Assembly (NCBI GenBank): GCA_902771595.1
Contig: CACXXH010000012.1
Span: 1 to 48,395, forward strand
Direction of reading: 5' to 3'
Length of the DNA stretch: 48,395 nucleotides
Source: Fibrobacter succinogenes
GTDB taxonomy: Bacteria > Fibrobacterota > Fibrobacteria > Fibrobacterales > Fibrobacteraceae
Of this stretch, positions 33,169-40,704 are shown in pieces. The translations under genes were made by a program, and so were the position numbers. Position 1 is the first letter of the stretch. Every line of letters begins with the position of its first letter. A model generated the notes under the pieces. That model was given only the letters and a program-made list of their open reading frames with translations. It made no database searches and was not told where the DNA came from.

Positions 33169-34305
33169 ATGTCAATGACCGAAGATGAAGTTAATGAAGC
33201 TGTTGAATTGTGCGAAAAAATGAAAGGAAGGATTCCTAAATATCCGTTGATCCACTCATTTGAGAATGTTGTTAATGCAGACGATGCTCTAATGCATCCT
33301 AAGGAAAATTTATCTGGCAAAAGTTATTGTGAATTTATTTGTGAATTATTTGCGAAAATACGCACAAATGTAGACAATTTTCGCAAAAAAGTAGCTTTAC
33401 ATTTGCGGCTGATATCTATGCAAACAACTTATGCTGAATATGCAGCACTGACTCAAAATATCCTAGATTCGTGTGATGCTATTCAAAATGTTCTGTTAGA
33501 ATGTTTCCAGAATTCAGATAAGGAAACGGGGTATGACATATTAAAGTCTTTTCTAGAATTACACCTGTCGGACATTGTTTCGTTTGAAACTTTACCACAA
33601 ACACCTAAAGATGATGCTGTAAAATATTTGTATAAATTGGCGGACAAGAGAAAGAGTTTGAAAAAAAAGGGTTATTTATTTCATCCGCCATTTGACGTAA
33701 ATAAAAACAATCATCTTAATTATAGATACAGTGGGGAGGATTTTCCAAGTCTTTATTTAGGTTGTTCGTTAGATGTTTGCTTGGCTGAAATGAATTCGAC
33801 GAATAAAAATGATTTTTATGCATCTCAGTTTAAATTAAATGATGAAGAGTCGTTGACGGTTCTTAATTTTGGATATAGGTGGAAAGAAATTTATTCTTTC
33901 TGTCACGCTGATGTGAAAGAAAAGGATAAAATTAATTTTCTTAAAGGTTGGCTCACGCTTTATCCCTTAATGCTTGCGTGCTCTATTGTTAAAATTTCGG
34001 AAACAAAGGATGAATATGTTTTGCCGCAACTTTTGATGCGCTACATAAAGGAATCAACAAGTCTTGATGGAATTCGCTATTATTCAACAAAAAAATGCTA
34101 TGTCAATAGCTGGACTAAAAAATCTTTAAATTTTGCGTTTCCTGCTAAAGGAAATAAGGCATCTGGATATGACGATGATCTGGTACGTAAGTTTAAATTG
34201 ACAGATCCTATTGATTTGTTAGAATCAGAAAGTTTAGATGCGGCAAAAGAAACGTTGTCTACGAAAACATTTGAACATATGCTTTCAGATGAAGACACTA
34301 AGTGA
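33169..34305 (+). CDS. RES-domain protein (putative NAD-degrading toxin-like)
   Basis: 378 residues. The C-terminal half shows RES-domain signs: RYSGEDFPSLYLGCSLDVCLAEM (Arg near 186, Glu near 205) and LDGIRYYSTK (about 298-307). RES proteins degrade NAD+ and are normally held by an adjacent Xre/MbcA-type antitoxin. The N-terminal half (about 1-150) is helical with a conserved-looking SFENVVNADDAL and could be an extra HEPN/RES N-terminal-like domain, but this is not certain. No antitoxin-like gene adjoins it; the nearest regulator is 9 kb away. It is divergent from hsdM across a 293-bp gap that contains AT-rich promoter-like DNA. Confidence 0.75.
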   Translation: MSMTEDEVNEAVELCEKMKGRIPKYPLIHSFENVVNADDALMHPKENLSGKSYCEFICELFAKIRTNVDNFRKKVALHLRLISMQTTYAEYAALTQNILDSCDAIQNVLLECFQNSDKETGYDILKSFLELHLSDIVSFETLPQTPKDDAVKYLYKLADKRKSLKKKGYLFHPPFDVNKNNHLNYRYSGEDFPSLYLGCSLDVCLAEMNSTNKNDFYASQFKLNDEESLTVLNFGYRWKEIYSFCHADVKEKDKINFLKGWLTLYPLMLACSIVKISETKDEYVLPQLLMRYIKESTSLDGIRYYSTKKCYVNSWTKKSLNFAFPAKGNKASGYDDDLVRKFKLTDPIDLLESESLDAAKETLSTKTFEHMLSDEDTK

Positions 34306-34548
34306 TATTTTTTTTGCATTGAAGGAAGTGTCTTTGAAGGATGACACTACTACAGAATGTCTCAGTTCTTTCGTTTAAATTGTTGGTTGTCTAATTTAGT
34401 AAAAATGGTTATTGTGAGGCTTGCGCGAATGAGCCGGAGAATCCCATGCAATCTTAACGCTCTAAAATGATTTGAGTTGTTAAAGTGAATTCCTATATTC
34501 TGTTTAGGCGGTTTCCGTCATTTCGGAATGCTGTTTTTTATCGGAATT

Positions 34549-35892
34549 TTAAATTTTCAAAATCACATCATCATACCAGTTTGATTTATCTGGAGTAACA
34601 AAGGATGGGATTTTCCCATATTTTCCAATTAAGTATAATTTTTTTATATCTTCTCTTGCTTTATATTCTGTTAAAGATGTTAAGTGCGATGCTCCATCTG
34701 GACTTTTTTCTACAAACCAAATCTCATCTTGACGAATAAATTTTAAGTCTAAAAGATTGCGTTCGTGAGTGGATGCTATTAATTGAGAATCCTTTGCTTT
34801 TGATAGATTTGAAAAGAAGGTGCTGAGAATTTTATAAGAAAGCTGAGGATGAAGACTTCTGTCAATTTCATCAATTAAGAAGACTGAGTTTCCTTTTTCT
34901 AAATTGATAAGCATGGGAATGAAATCAAGTAATTTCAATGATCCGTCTGATTCTTCCCTCATATCAAATGTATGTTTATTCCTATTTTTGTCTTCATGAA
35001 TGGTTTTTTGTTTGAAAATGTCTACCTTTCCCCTGGAGGGACATTCGAAAATATACCAATCACCTTCGGGAGTACTGAGAAATGATTTTTTTCCTGGATT
35101 TAAGACTTCTATAATGCTATATATGATTTCTTTAGGAATATCTACATTTTCTTCTTTCGTTTTTTCACGGCTTATATCAACGATGCCGGTATTGAAATAT
35201 TCTAGATAACGTTTAAACTCTTCTTTGAATAGAATATCTTCGTCAAATTTAAATGAAAAACCTTGGTATTTTGAGTCTGGAAAAACGATAGTCAGTATGT
35301 CCCTAAACCATAAATAAGCGTTGGAAATAGCGTCTACCTTTTTTCCGTTTCGATCATGATATTCAAATAAAAAACTTTTTTTATCAGGTGTTCCTTGCCC
35401 TAAAAATTTTAAAAATTCTTGATTTTCGGAATCTAATTTAAGAGCGCCAAAGCTGAATGGAGTGGGCGCGTTTTTTTCCCGTGTAAAAATCTTTTTTTTT
35501 GTTCTTAGATTGATTTCGTATAGCCATTCTTCAATAATGCCCTGAATATTATTGAATATAATACCATAATTATAATATTTCTGATCGTATTTGAAATCAA
35601 GTTCGATTTTGGAGGGAATGGAAGTGTCGTCTTGCAACTTGAATGGTTCAATTAGGTTTCTTGGCCAGCTACCAAGAACTATTTTTTTTAAAATTCCAAT
35701 GGCCTTGATTATGTTTGATTTACCGGAAGCAGTTGCACCGTAAATGATTCCTGATTTTAAAATAGAGAAGTCATCTCTTTTTTGTGCGCGAAGTACTTGG
35801 TTTTCGTTGGAGGAACTTTTGCTTGCGATAAAACTGATAGAGGTTTCTTCATAGAATGATAAGATATTTTTGAATGTTGCTCTAATAATCAT
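34549..35892 (-). CDS. AAA family ATPase, RloA/AAA_15-like
   Basis: The 447-residue protein has an ABC/SMC-like ATPase layout: MIIRATFKNILSFYEETSI at the start, Walker A YGATASGKSN near residue 54, Walker B SVFLIDEIDRSLHP near 337 and a switch-like STHERNLLD. The middle is an inserted alpha/beta region. The ending (YKAREDIKKLYLIGKYGKIP) is common in RloA-type and abortive-infection AAA proteins. These ATPases usually need a partner (RloB, AriB or a nuclease); none is encoded beside it. It is convergent with the RES gene, with a 243-bp gap holding only a small hairpin (34327-34348). Confidence 0.85.
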   Translation of the reverse strand: MIIRATFKNILSFYEETSISFIASKSSSNENQVLRAQKRDDFSILKSGIIYGATASGKSNIIKAIGILKKIVLGSWPRNLIEPFKLQDDTSIPSKIELDFKYDQKYYNYGIIFNNIQGIIEEWLYEINLRTKKKIFTREKNAPTPFSFGALKLDSENQEFLKFLGQGTPDKKSFLFEYHDRNGKKVDAISNAYLWFRDILTIVFPDSKYQGFSFKFDEDILFKEEFKRYLEYFNTGIVDISREKTKEENVDIPKEIIYSIIEVLNPGKKSFLSTPEGDWYIFECPSRGKVDIFKQKTIHEDKNRNKHTFDMREESDGSLKLLDFIPMLINLEKGNSVFLIDEIDRSLHPQLSYKILSTFFSNLSKAKDSQLIASTHERNLLDLKFIRQDEIWFVEKSPDGASHLTSLTEYKAREDIKKLYLIGKYGKIPSFVTPDKSNWYDDVILKI

Positions 35893-36290
35893 GAAGTTTC
35901 CCTATATTTTGTTGTATGCTCGTTTGTTCAGTAAGAGGCCGATCCGGCATAGCCAGATCGACCTTGAAATCATGGGGATGGCTAGAAAACAGGTATTTTC
36001 CAGGCCTTATATCCATAATCCCATGCGTCTAAAATTCTATTGGAATTTCTTACGCGACGGTATCTTGTGAATATATACCCCTTCATTTTCTTCAGAATTT
36101 GCGGATTATTCATCATGCATTCTCCTTCGAATTGGTGAAACGCTGTGCGAACGGTCACAACGTCGGTTGCTTTTGGAAGGAGTTCAAGCTATATTTGGCA
36201 TGGTGGCTGTTGAACTACCACGTCCAGTATGGGCAAGAACCCGTCGGACCTTATAAAGGGAACGCAAGTGACATTGCGTTCTCTTTATAG
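35891..36290 (+). pseudogene. Frameshifted orphan gene (about 133 codons)
   Basis: Two reading frames join smoothly if one T is removed at about 36068: the first ends FYWNFLRDGIL then a stop, the second continues EYIPLHFLQNLRIIHHAF through CFWKEFKLYLAWWLLNYHVQY to the stop at 36290. Together they read like one coherent Arg/Lys- and aromatic-rich protein. I do not recognise the family. The start may be 35891 or ATG 35972. It overlaps the start of the AAA ATPase gene on the other strand, which favours the later start. A single-base insertion, or a sequencing error, would explain the break. Confidence 0.45.
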
Positions 36291-36310
36291 TATAAAGATA
36301 GTATTTTTTT
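36252..36310 (+). terminator. Terminator-like hairpin at the end of the frameshifted gene
   Basis: Arms of about 17 bp (TATAAAG-GGAACGCAA and TTGCGTTC-TCTTTATA) pair with one mismatch around a 6-nt loop at 36251-36290, spanning the stop codon. A run of eight T follows from 36303. It probably ends + strand transcription. Confidence 0.55.
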
Positions 36311-36480
36311 TCTGTCTTTGTCAAATGATAACGCAAAATTTGATGTTTTTTGTTTGTAACTGTGTTTATATGTTGTTTGTTTGTCGGGACTAGTTGTGAA
36401 TTAAATGTTTATATGTATTTTTTTGGCGCGATGCCAAGCTTGATGGTGATAATGGGGAATGAAGGTACGTATATTTGCTG

Positions 36481-36579
36481 CTAGTGCGATTGGTTCTCGA
36501 CGATATGCCCGACAATCTGGTTCTGAAAGAACCACATGCAAAAGACAATCGCAGCGAGGATGACAAGGATTGTTATCAT
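36481..36579 (-). CDS. Small membrane peptide (32 aa)
   Basis: ATG at 36579 (- strand) opens a 32-residue peptide: MITILVILAAIVFCMWFF, then QNQIVGHIVENQSH and a TAG stop. One membrane segment with a short polar tail is clear. AGGAG lies 9 nt upstream of the ATG, a good ribosome-binding site for such a short gene. It is too short for family assignment. The neighbouring sequence is mostly repeats and remnants, so the peptide may belong to a mobile or toxin-like unit, but nothing proves that. Confidence 0.6.
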   Translation of the reverse strand: MITILVILAAIVFCMWFFQNQIVGHIVENQSH

Positions 36580-36647
36580 GTTACGGGACTCCTGGGATAT
36601 AGGGGAGTACTAAATTGAATATAGATATAATTAAGCGGATGGTGCCC

Positions 36648-36672
36648 GTGAAGTCACATTTTGTGACTTCAC
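36648..36672. promoter_or_regulatory. Perfect 11-bp-arm palindrome
   Basis: GTGAAGTCACA and TGTGACTTCAC are separated by TTT. It lies between the small membrane peptide and the interspersed repeat, with no gene start close by. It could be an operator or an RNA hairpin; no T run follows, so it is not a clear terminator. Confidence 0.45.
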
Positions 36673-36688
36673 CAAAATGCTTTCGGGT

Positions 36689-36766
36689 TCTTAAGGGCAG
36701 AGCCCTTAGGCGAGGGGGTGGTGAGCAACGGAGTGCGAGCCAGGGGGAGACTTCCCCCTTTTTTAC
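36689..36766. repeat. REP-like double-hairpin element
   Basis: Two hairpins: TTAAGGGC/GCCCTTA (36691-36708) and AGGGGG/CCCCC followed by six T (36742-36764). The second shares about 22 of 25 bases with 16507-16530 inside the GT4 gene. It is a short interspersed repeat and could also work as a terminator on the + strand. Confidence 0.6.
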
Positions 36767-36885
36767 TATGATTAATAAGGGGATTGACATCGCCAACCTG
36801 TTTATTTATATTAAAAAAGTAATTCGAAAATCCCCGTGACTGCGGCATAGGCCTTAGGGCCCGTACGTGCATCCGCGACGGGGCT

Positions 36886-36991
36886 CATCAACCTTCTTGT
36901 TGATGCTGTTGGATAGCTGGCAGGAACATGACCTGCTCGGGTGCGCCCCCAGGGGCGCCAGGTAACGCCGGGGAAGACCCCCGCCAACAGC
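36886..36991. ncRNA. Candidate structured RNA element, multi-branch fold
   Basis: A closing stem GCTGTTGG (36905-36912) with CCAACAGC (36984-36991) encloses three perfect hairpins: GCAGG/CCTGC (36920-36936), GCGCCCC/GGGGCGC (36943-36958) and CGGGG/CCCCG (36969-36983). A further stem CATCAAC/GTTGATG (36886-36905) abuts the left side. The region is much richer in GC than its surroundings. I cannot match it to a known RNA, and the strand is open. A 97-codon frame also runs through it on the - strand, but its Arg/Pro/Thr composition does not look like a protein. Confidence 0.5.
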
Positions 36992-37042
36992 ACCGCTAGA
37001 GCATCCCAATGAAATAAAGAGCAAAGGCTCAATATACGCCTT

Positions 37043-37067
37043 AGTTGTCGCAAAATCTGCGACAACT
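37043..37067. promoter_or_regulatory. Perfect palindrome upstream of the DUF1016 remnant
   Basis: AGTTGTCGCA and TGCGACAACT around five bases, 60 nt before the DUF1016 start. Core GTCGCA...TGCGAC is the same as in the palindrome before the AlbA_2 gene (23144-23160). It may be an operator; a weak T-rich stretch 15 nt downstream also allows an attenuator reading. Confidence 0.55.
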
Positions 37068-37127
37068 GACAAAGCGCATTTTTTTTGCGTGTTGTTTGCA
37101 CCACGTTTTACAAAAAGGGATATCAAA

Positions 37128-38115
37128 ATGACTGAAAAATCACCCGTAGATGTTCGCCAAGCCGTCAAGACCATAAAAAATGCCATCCTTCAAAGCCAAT
37201 ATAGGGCGGCGAAGGGAGTAAACAAGGAGCAACTGTCACTCTATTTCGGGATTGGCCGATATATATCGGAACATTCCAGGAAAGGGTTTTGGGGTACTGG
37301 GGCCATTGATCGCATCAGCGAACAGTTGCAGAAGGAATTGCCGGGGTTGAGGGGCTTTTCTGGCACAAGTATTAAGAAAATGCGCCAATTTTACGAAGAA
37401 TGGGGCTTTTTAATTCGACCGCCATTGGCGGGCGAATTGCCGAAATTAGCTCAAAATAGCAGTTTTCCCACTTTGTCAACCAATTTGGAGGACGTTGACT
37501 ATACCTTACTGTTGGCGCAAAATCGGCAGCCATGGGCTGCCGATTTGGGAATGGATGAATTTGTGAGTCTCGGATTTACTCATCATATTGAAATAATGAA
37601 TAAGGCGAAAACCTTGGAAGAACGCTGCTTTTATATTCGCGAAGCAGTTCAAAATCATTGGGACAAATACAGGCTCCGCGAAATGCTCAAGTCAGACCTG
37701 TTCCACCATCAGGGCAATCTTCCCAATAATTTTACGACCACGATGCAGAATACAAGGAATGCCTTGCAGGCAATCGGCATGTTCAAGGACGAGTACTTGC
37801 TTGATTTCATCAATGTCGAGGAACTGGGTGTACGCGACGAGGCTGACATTGACGAAAGGTAAATTTAAGCCGGCATATCTCGGCCAGCTGAGTGCGTATT
37901 TACGCATTCTTGATACTGAGGTCAAGAAGCCTTTTGAAAATCCGAGTATTGGCATTATTCTTTGCAAGGAAGCGGATAAGACTTTTGTGGAGTTCCTCAT
38001 ACAAGGTTACGATAGCCCGATGGGGGTCGCTACCTACAAATCCGCAGAAGATGTTCGCAAGGTGTTGCCCTCGGAAGAAGACTTGCGCAGGGCAATGGAT
38101 AACAAGGAGAACTAA
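37128..38115 (+). pseudogene. DUF1016 (YhcG-type) PD-(D/E)xK nuclease with its catalytic core deleted
   Basis: The first frame (37128-37862) encodes the DUF1016 N-terminal domain: RQAVKTIKNAILQSQYRAA, LSLYFGIGRYISEHSRKGFW and RGFSGTSIKKMRQFYEEW, then the start of the nuclease domain, ending INVEELGVRDEADIDER and a stop. The family normally continues into the catalytic strands (an acidic residue plus an E-x-K motif). Instead the next frame resumes at KGKFKPAYLGQLSAYLRIL, which is the part just after E-L-K, and runs to 38115. So roughly 50 residues holding the active site are gone and the frame is shifted. The junction is at about 37855-37862. It cannot be an active nuclease. Confidence 0.85.
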
Positions 38116-38295
38116 TTGAAAAAGACTAAGTCAACATTTGAATGGGTCTTGTCGGACCCGAAACAGAAAAACCAGGATGCTTTCGCGTTATTGAGGTTGC
38201 TACAGATGTCAGAAGAGGACGTACAGGCAGGGCGTGTAAAACCGGCTAAACAGGTCTTTCAGGAAATAAGGAAAGATCTCAATGCGAAAAAGTAA
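38116..38295 (+). CDS. Small antitoxin-like protein (59 aa)
   Basis: A TTG start at 38116 follows directly after the stop of the DUF1016 remnant, behind a strong AAGGAG site. The product starts MKKTKSTFEWVLSDP and has an ending MSEEDVQAGRVKPAKQVFQEI-type segment, similar to the C-terminal halves of RelB- and Phd-type antitoxins. No toxin gene follows it: the next 480 bp hold only remnants. It may be the leftover of a toxin-antitoxin pair or a partner of the nuclease gene. The assignment to a family is by eye. Confidence 0.55.
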   Translation: MKKTKSTFEWVLSDPKQKNQDAFALLRLLQMSEEDVQAGRVKPAKQVFQEIRKDLNAKK

Positions 38296-38327
38296 AGTCT
38301 ACAATGTTCTCGTATCAGAATGAGTCC

Positions 38328-38527
38328 CTATCTCCCGGCCTTCACTTCGTAATTCGCCTTTTTGTCGCCGAGGCGACTGCCGTTGATGCGGAACATTTTG
38401 GCCGGCGCTGTTCCTGCCGGAGTCATCCCAGTGCGGTCCCGCCGTTGCGTCCAGATGCGGGCTGTGCGAATGCTGTTGCTGTGAGGCAAAGTGCCGTGCT
38501 CAATGTGGTACGCAATATATTTTTCAT
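38328..38527 (-). pseudogene. Remnant of a secreted protein: signal peptide plus C-terminal tail
   Basis: On the - strand ATG at 38527 encodes MKNILRTTLSTALCLTATA then FAQPASG and a stop after 34 residues, a textbook Sec signal. A second frame, one base away, carries a 32-residue end with KMFRINGSRLGDKK, similar in style to the C-terminal tail (YYRLNGARV) of the DUF4434-type protein at 40.6 kb. I read it as a secreted hydrolase gene reduced to its two ends by internal deletion and frameshift. Confidence 0.4.
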
Positions 38528-38653
38528 GGGTACCCCAAGCGTAAAATCTATAGTTTTTTACGGAAAAGGAGAGTAGTCTTTATATACTTCGTGATTAGAC
38601 TCAATAAATCAGTGATTTAAGCGATTAATCACCCCCTCCTGTCTTTTGCATGT

Positions 38654-38684
38654 GCCGTTTTCTGCATGGAAACGGCGTTTTTTA
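38654..38684 (+). terminator. Rho-independent terminator
   Basis: GCCGTTTTC and GGAAACGGC pair (one wobble) around TGCAT at 38654-38676, followed by a G and six T. It would end + strand transcription from the DUF1016/antitoxin remnant region and isolate the next small gene. Confidence 0.8.
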
Positions 38685-38772
38685 TTTGGCATGGTTCTTG
38701 CAAATATAGGGACATAAGGAAAATTACTGGTATTGACTGGTTCATTAAAAAAAATTAAATTGTGGAGGTATT

Positions 38773-38967
38773 ATGGCTCTTAAAATAAGAAACATCCCGG
38801 TTCTCACAGGCTCTACGGCAGAGTCGTTTATTCGTGCTGCCGAAGAGCGCGAAAGGAACCCGCGTCATCTCAGATTGAAGGTTTCCTTCGACCAGATTGA
38901 CGAAATGGCTGCTCGTGCCCGTTCTTATAGAGAGGCCCATAATGGAAAGAATCCGTTTAGCATCTGA
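38773..38967 (+). CDS. Small antitoxin-like protein upstream of a GNAT toxin remnant
   Basis: 64 residues, starting MALKIRNIPVLTGSTAESFI and with the basic helical stretch RAAEERERNPRHLRLKVSF. GGAGG lies 5 nt before the ATG. Its stop overlaps the start of the following GNAT fragment (38942) by 26 nt, the tight coupling seen in toxin-antitoxin pairs, where the antitoxin comes first. The toxin is truncated, so the protein would be an orphan antitoxin. The fold is not recognised with certainty. Confidence 0.7.
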   Translation: MALKIRNIPVLTGSTAESFIRAAEERERNPRHLRLKVSFDQIDEMAARARSYREAHNGKNPFSI

Positions 38968-39118
38968 TTGCACAATTTATCCTATTGAAAAGAATACCGA
39001 ATTATCCTCATTTTCTTGTGGAGATGAGGATTTGGATGAAAAAGAATGGATTTCGTTTAGGTTTTGTTTCGGCGTTCCATCATCCTTTTGTAAAGGCGGG
39101 CTTTTGCGTCATCATTAG
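38942..39118 (+). pseudogene. GNAT-type toxin fragment, cut after about 34 residues
   Basis: The frame begins MERIRLASDCTIYPIEKN, then TELSSFSCGDEDLDE, the conserved N-terminal signature of GNAT acetyltransferase toxins (F-x-C-G-x-x-x-L-D). After LDE the reading continues into unrelated sequence that is the antisense of the next gene, and no acetyl-CoA-binding motif follows. The break is at about 39042-39046. The toxin activity must be lost. Confidence 0.75.
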
Positions 39119-39380
39119 TCGCGTCTTTATCTTGCGCAGGCTCTTTAGGCAAAAAGTCTTCGGGCTTGAACATCTCCTTAAAAATCGGGTCTTGCGAGAC
39201 GTATCTTTTGGGGGAGAAAATGACGATTACAGAGGCAATGGCGATAAAGACAACGGCGGAAATGCATGCGATGGCGACGAATGCCTTCGGGTTGAAGCTG
39301 TCATCGTACCTGAGCCAAATCCAGAAGATAATGAAAAGCTCAATGACGAATAACGATATTGCCAATCTTACGGGTTTCAT
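39057..39380 (-). CDS. Small two-helix membrane protein
   Basis: Start at 39380 with AAGGA seven nt upstream. 107 residues: MKPVRLAISLFVIELFIIFW then a short loop and a second membrane segment (IACISAVVFIAIASVIVIF), followed by a charged cytoplasmic tail (KEPAQDKDATNDDAKARLYK) with a KRMMERRNKT end. No family recognised. The DNA near its 3' end meets the GNAT fragment, marking a boundary of the accessory island. Confidence 0.7.
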   Translation of the reverse strand: MKPVRLAISLFVIELFIIFWIWLRYDDSFNPKAFVAIACISAVVFIAIASVIVIFSPKRYVSQDPIFKEMFKPEDFLPKEPAQDKDATNDDAKARLYKRMMERRNKT

Positions 39381-39438
39381 GCTTGATCCTTTTCCTTCCA
39401 ATATACATTTATTAGCCTTTTGGGGTTATATTTATGGT

Positions 39439-40650
39439 ATGTCTGTTCAACGCAAATCTTTCCATTTTGGGGGCAAGTCGTCTTTCGCGGCTTTGGGAGT
39501 GTTCGCTTTTTTGCTGGGCGTTTTCCCGCTTTGTGCGGGAGCGGCGAGCCTGGACGGCGTTTTCGATGCGGGTTGGACGACCGCATACCAGTCTGCGGAT
39601 TCCATAAACCATATGCACCAGCGCCTGCACAATTTGGGCATGGAGCAGGTGGTGCTGCAGTACGCGGCGGTCGAGAAGACTCACCTGTATTACCCTTCCG
39701 AACTGGACTTTTTGCAGAACACGGAGTACAAGAACAACCAGCTTTTCCCGAAGAGCATAAATGCGGCGAAGCTGGCGGGGAACAAGCTCTGGCTGGGGCT
39801 CTACTACGATGGCGAAAACTGGTACACGCCGCCTACGGGCGATCAGCTCGATACGCTTGCGGCGCGTAACCTGCAGGTGCTCGACGAACTCTATGCGCTT
39901 TACGGGAACGAGCCGGTAATCGAGGGCGTGTACATTCCGCAAGAGATTGCGCGTCGCTACTGGGACGGCCTCCGGAGCATGACGCTCGCAGGGCGTTTCT
40001 TGATACCGGTCACGAAGGCGGCCCAGGCGAAGGGCTGGAAGGTGATGGTGGCTCCGTTCTACAACCAAAATCTGGATTCGGCTGGGCAGTTGCAGCCCTT
40101 TTTCGAGTCGCTCTTTAAAGAGGGATTCAAGCCCGATGTCTTGGCGGTGCAGGATGGCATTGGTTCGACTTCTATGGGCCGAGCCCATGCTTCGACCTCT
40201 AATTTCGAGGCTCATGCCGATACGGCGACGGTGGGCCTTTACGAACTCGCTATCGAGTCTGTTTGCAAGTTTTACGATGTCGATTTCTGGGTAGACGTGG
40301 AACTGTTCCGCACCGACGATACGCATGCGCTTGCGAGTGGCAAGAGGATCGTGACCCAGATTGATATTGCCCGTGCGTCGCGTGCCTCGAAGGTTATCGC
40401 CTACGATTTGTCGGTCCTCGGGAACGCCGGGCTCGATTCGCTCGAAAAGTGGCTGACCCGCGATACTACGCAGTCGATGTCTATTAAATTGCCTTGGCCG
40501 CGCAATTATGCCCCGCGCAGTTATGACCAGCCAGGTTCTGGTTCGCATGGGTCCCAGCCCAAATCGGTGGACGGAGAAAAACGCTACTACAGGCTGAACG
40601 GGGCGCGTGTCCGGCCCGGTGCCCGGAGCCGCTTTGTCGGTAATCGGTAA
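39439..40650 (+). CDS. Secreted DUF4434-like protein (putative glycoside hydrolase-type barrel)
   Basis: 403 residues, starting at 39439 with a Sec signal (FAALGVFAFLLGVFPLCAGA). The mature part has the alternating strands and helices of a TIM barrel: LHNLGMEQVVLQYAAVE, LWLGLYYDGENWY, PVIEGVYIPQEIARRYW, GWKVMVAPFYN, PDVLAVQDGIG and DFWVDVELF, with acidic residues at strand ends. This fits the DUF4434 family of putative sugar-active enzymes. The C-terminus (YYRLNGARV) resembles tails seen on secreted Fibrobacter proteins. Substrate unknown. No strong ribosome-binding site is visible before the start. Confidence 0.7.
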   Translation: MSVQRKSFHFGGKSSFAALGVFAFLLGVFPLCAGAASLDGVFDAGWTTAYQSADSINHMHQRLHNLGMEQVVLQYAAVEKTHLYYPSELDFLQNTEYKNNQLFPKSINAAKLAGNKLWLGLYYDGENWYTPPTGDQLDTLAARNLQVLDELYALYGNEPVIEGVYIPQEIARRYWDGLRSMTLAGRFLIPVTKAAQAKGWKVMVAPFYNQNLDSAGQLQPFFESLFKEGFKPDVLAVQDGIGSTSMGRAHASTSNFEAHADTATVGLYELAIESVCKFYDVDFWVDVELFRTDDTHALASGKRIVTQIDIARASRASKVIAYDLSVLGNAGLDSLEKWLTRDTTQSMSIKLPWPRNYAPRSYDQPGSGSHGSQPKSVDGEKRYYRLNGARVRPGARSRFVGNR

Positions 40651-40704
40651 TTGCGCGAAATCTCCGCGCTTTGATTTTTGTATATTCTTGCCGAAGAGGT
40701 TTTT

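Noticed and set aside
34549..35892. PARIS-type AriA
   Set aside because: No AriB (TOPRIM/DUF4435) gene is adjacent, so only a general AAA_15/RloA-like call is supportable.
36905..36991. Integron attC site
   Set aside because: The left core fits GTTRRRY, but the right side does not fit RYYYAAC and no integrase is present.
36811..37104. 97-codon - strand protein gene over the structured element
   Set aside because: Composition (Arg, Pro, Thr) and the many paired segments fit structure better than protein; no ribosome-binding site seen.
39412..40548. 378-codon - strand frame
   Set aside because: Antisense to the DUF4434-like gene; Arg/His-rich, no start signal.
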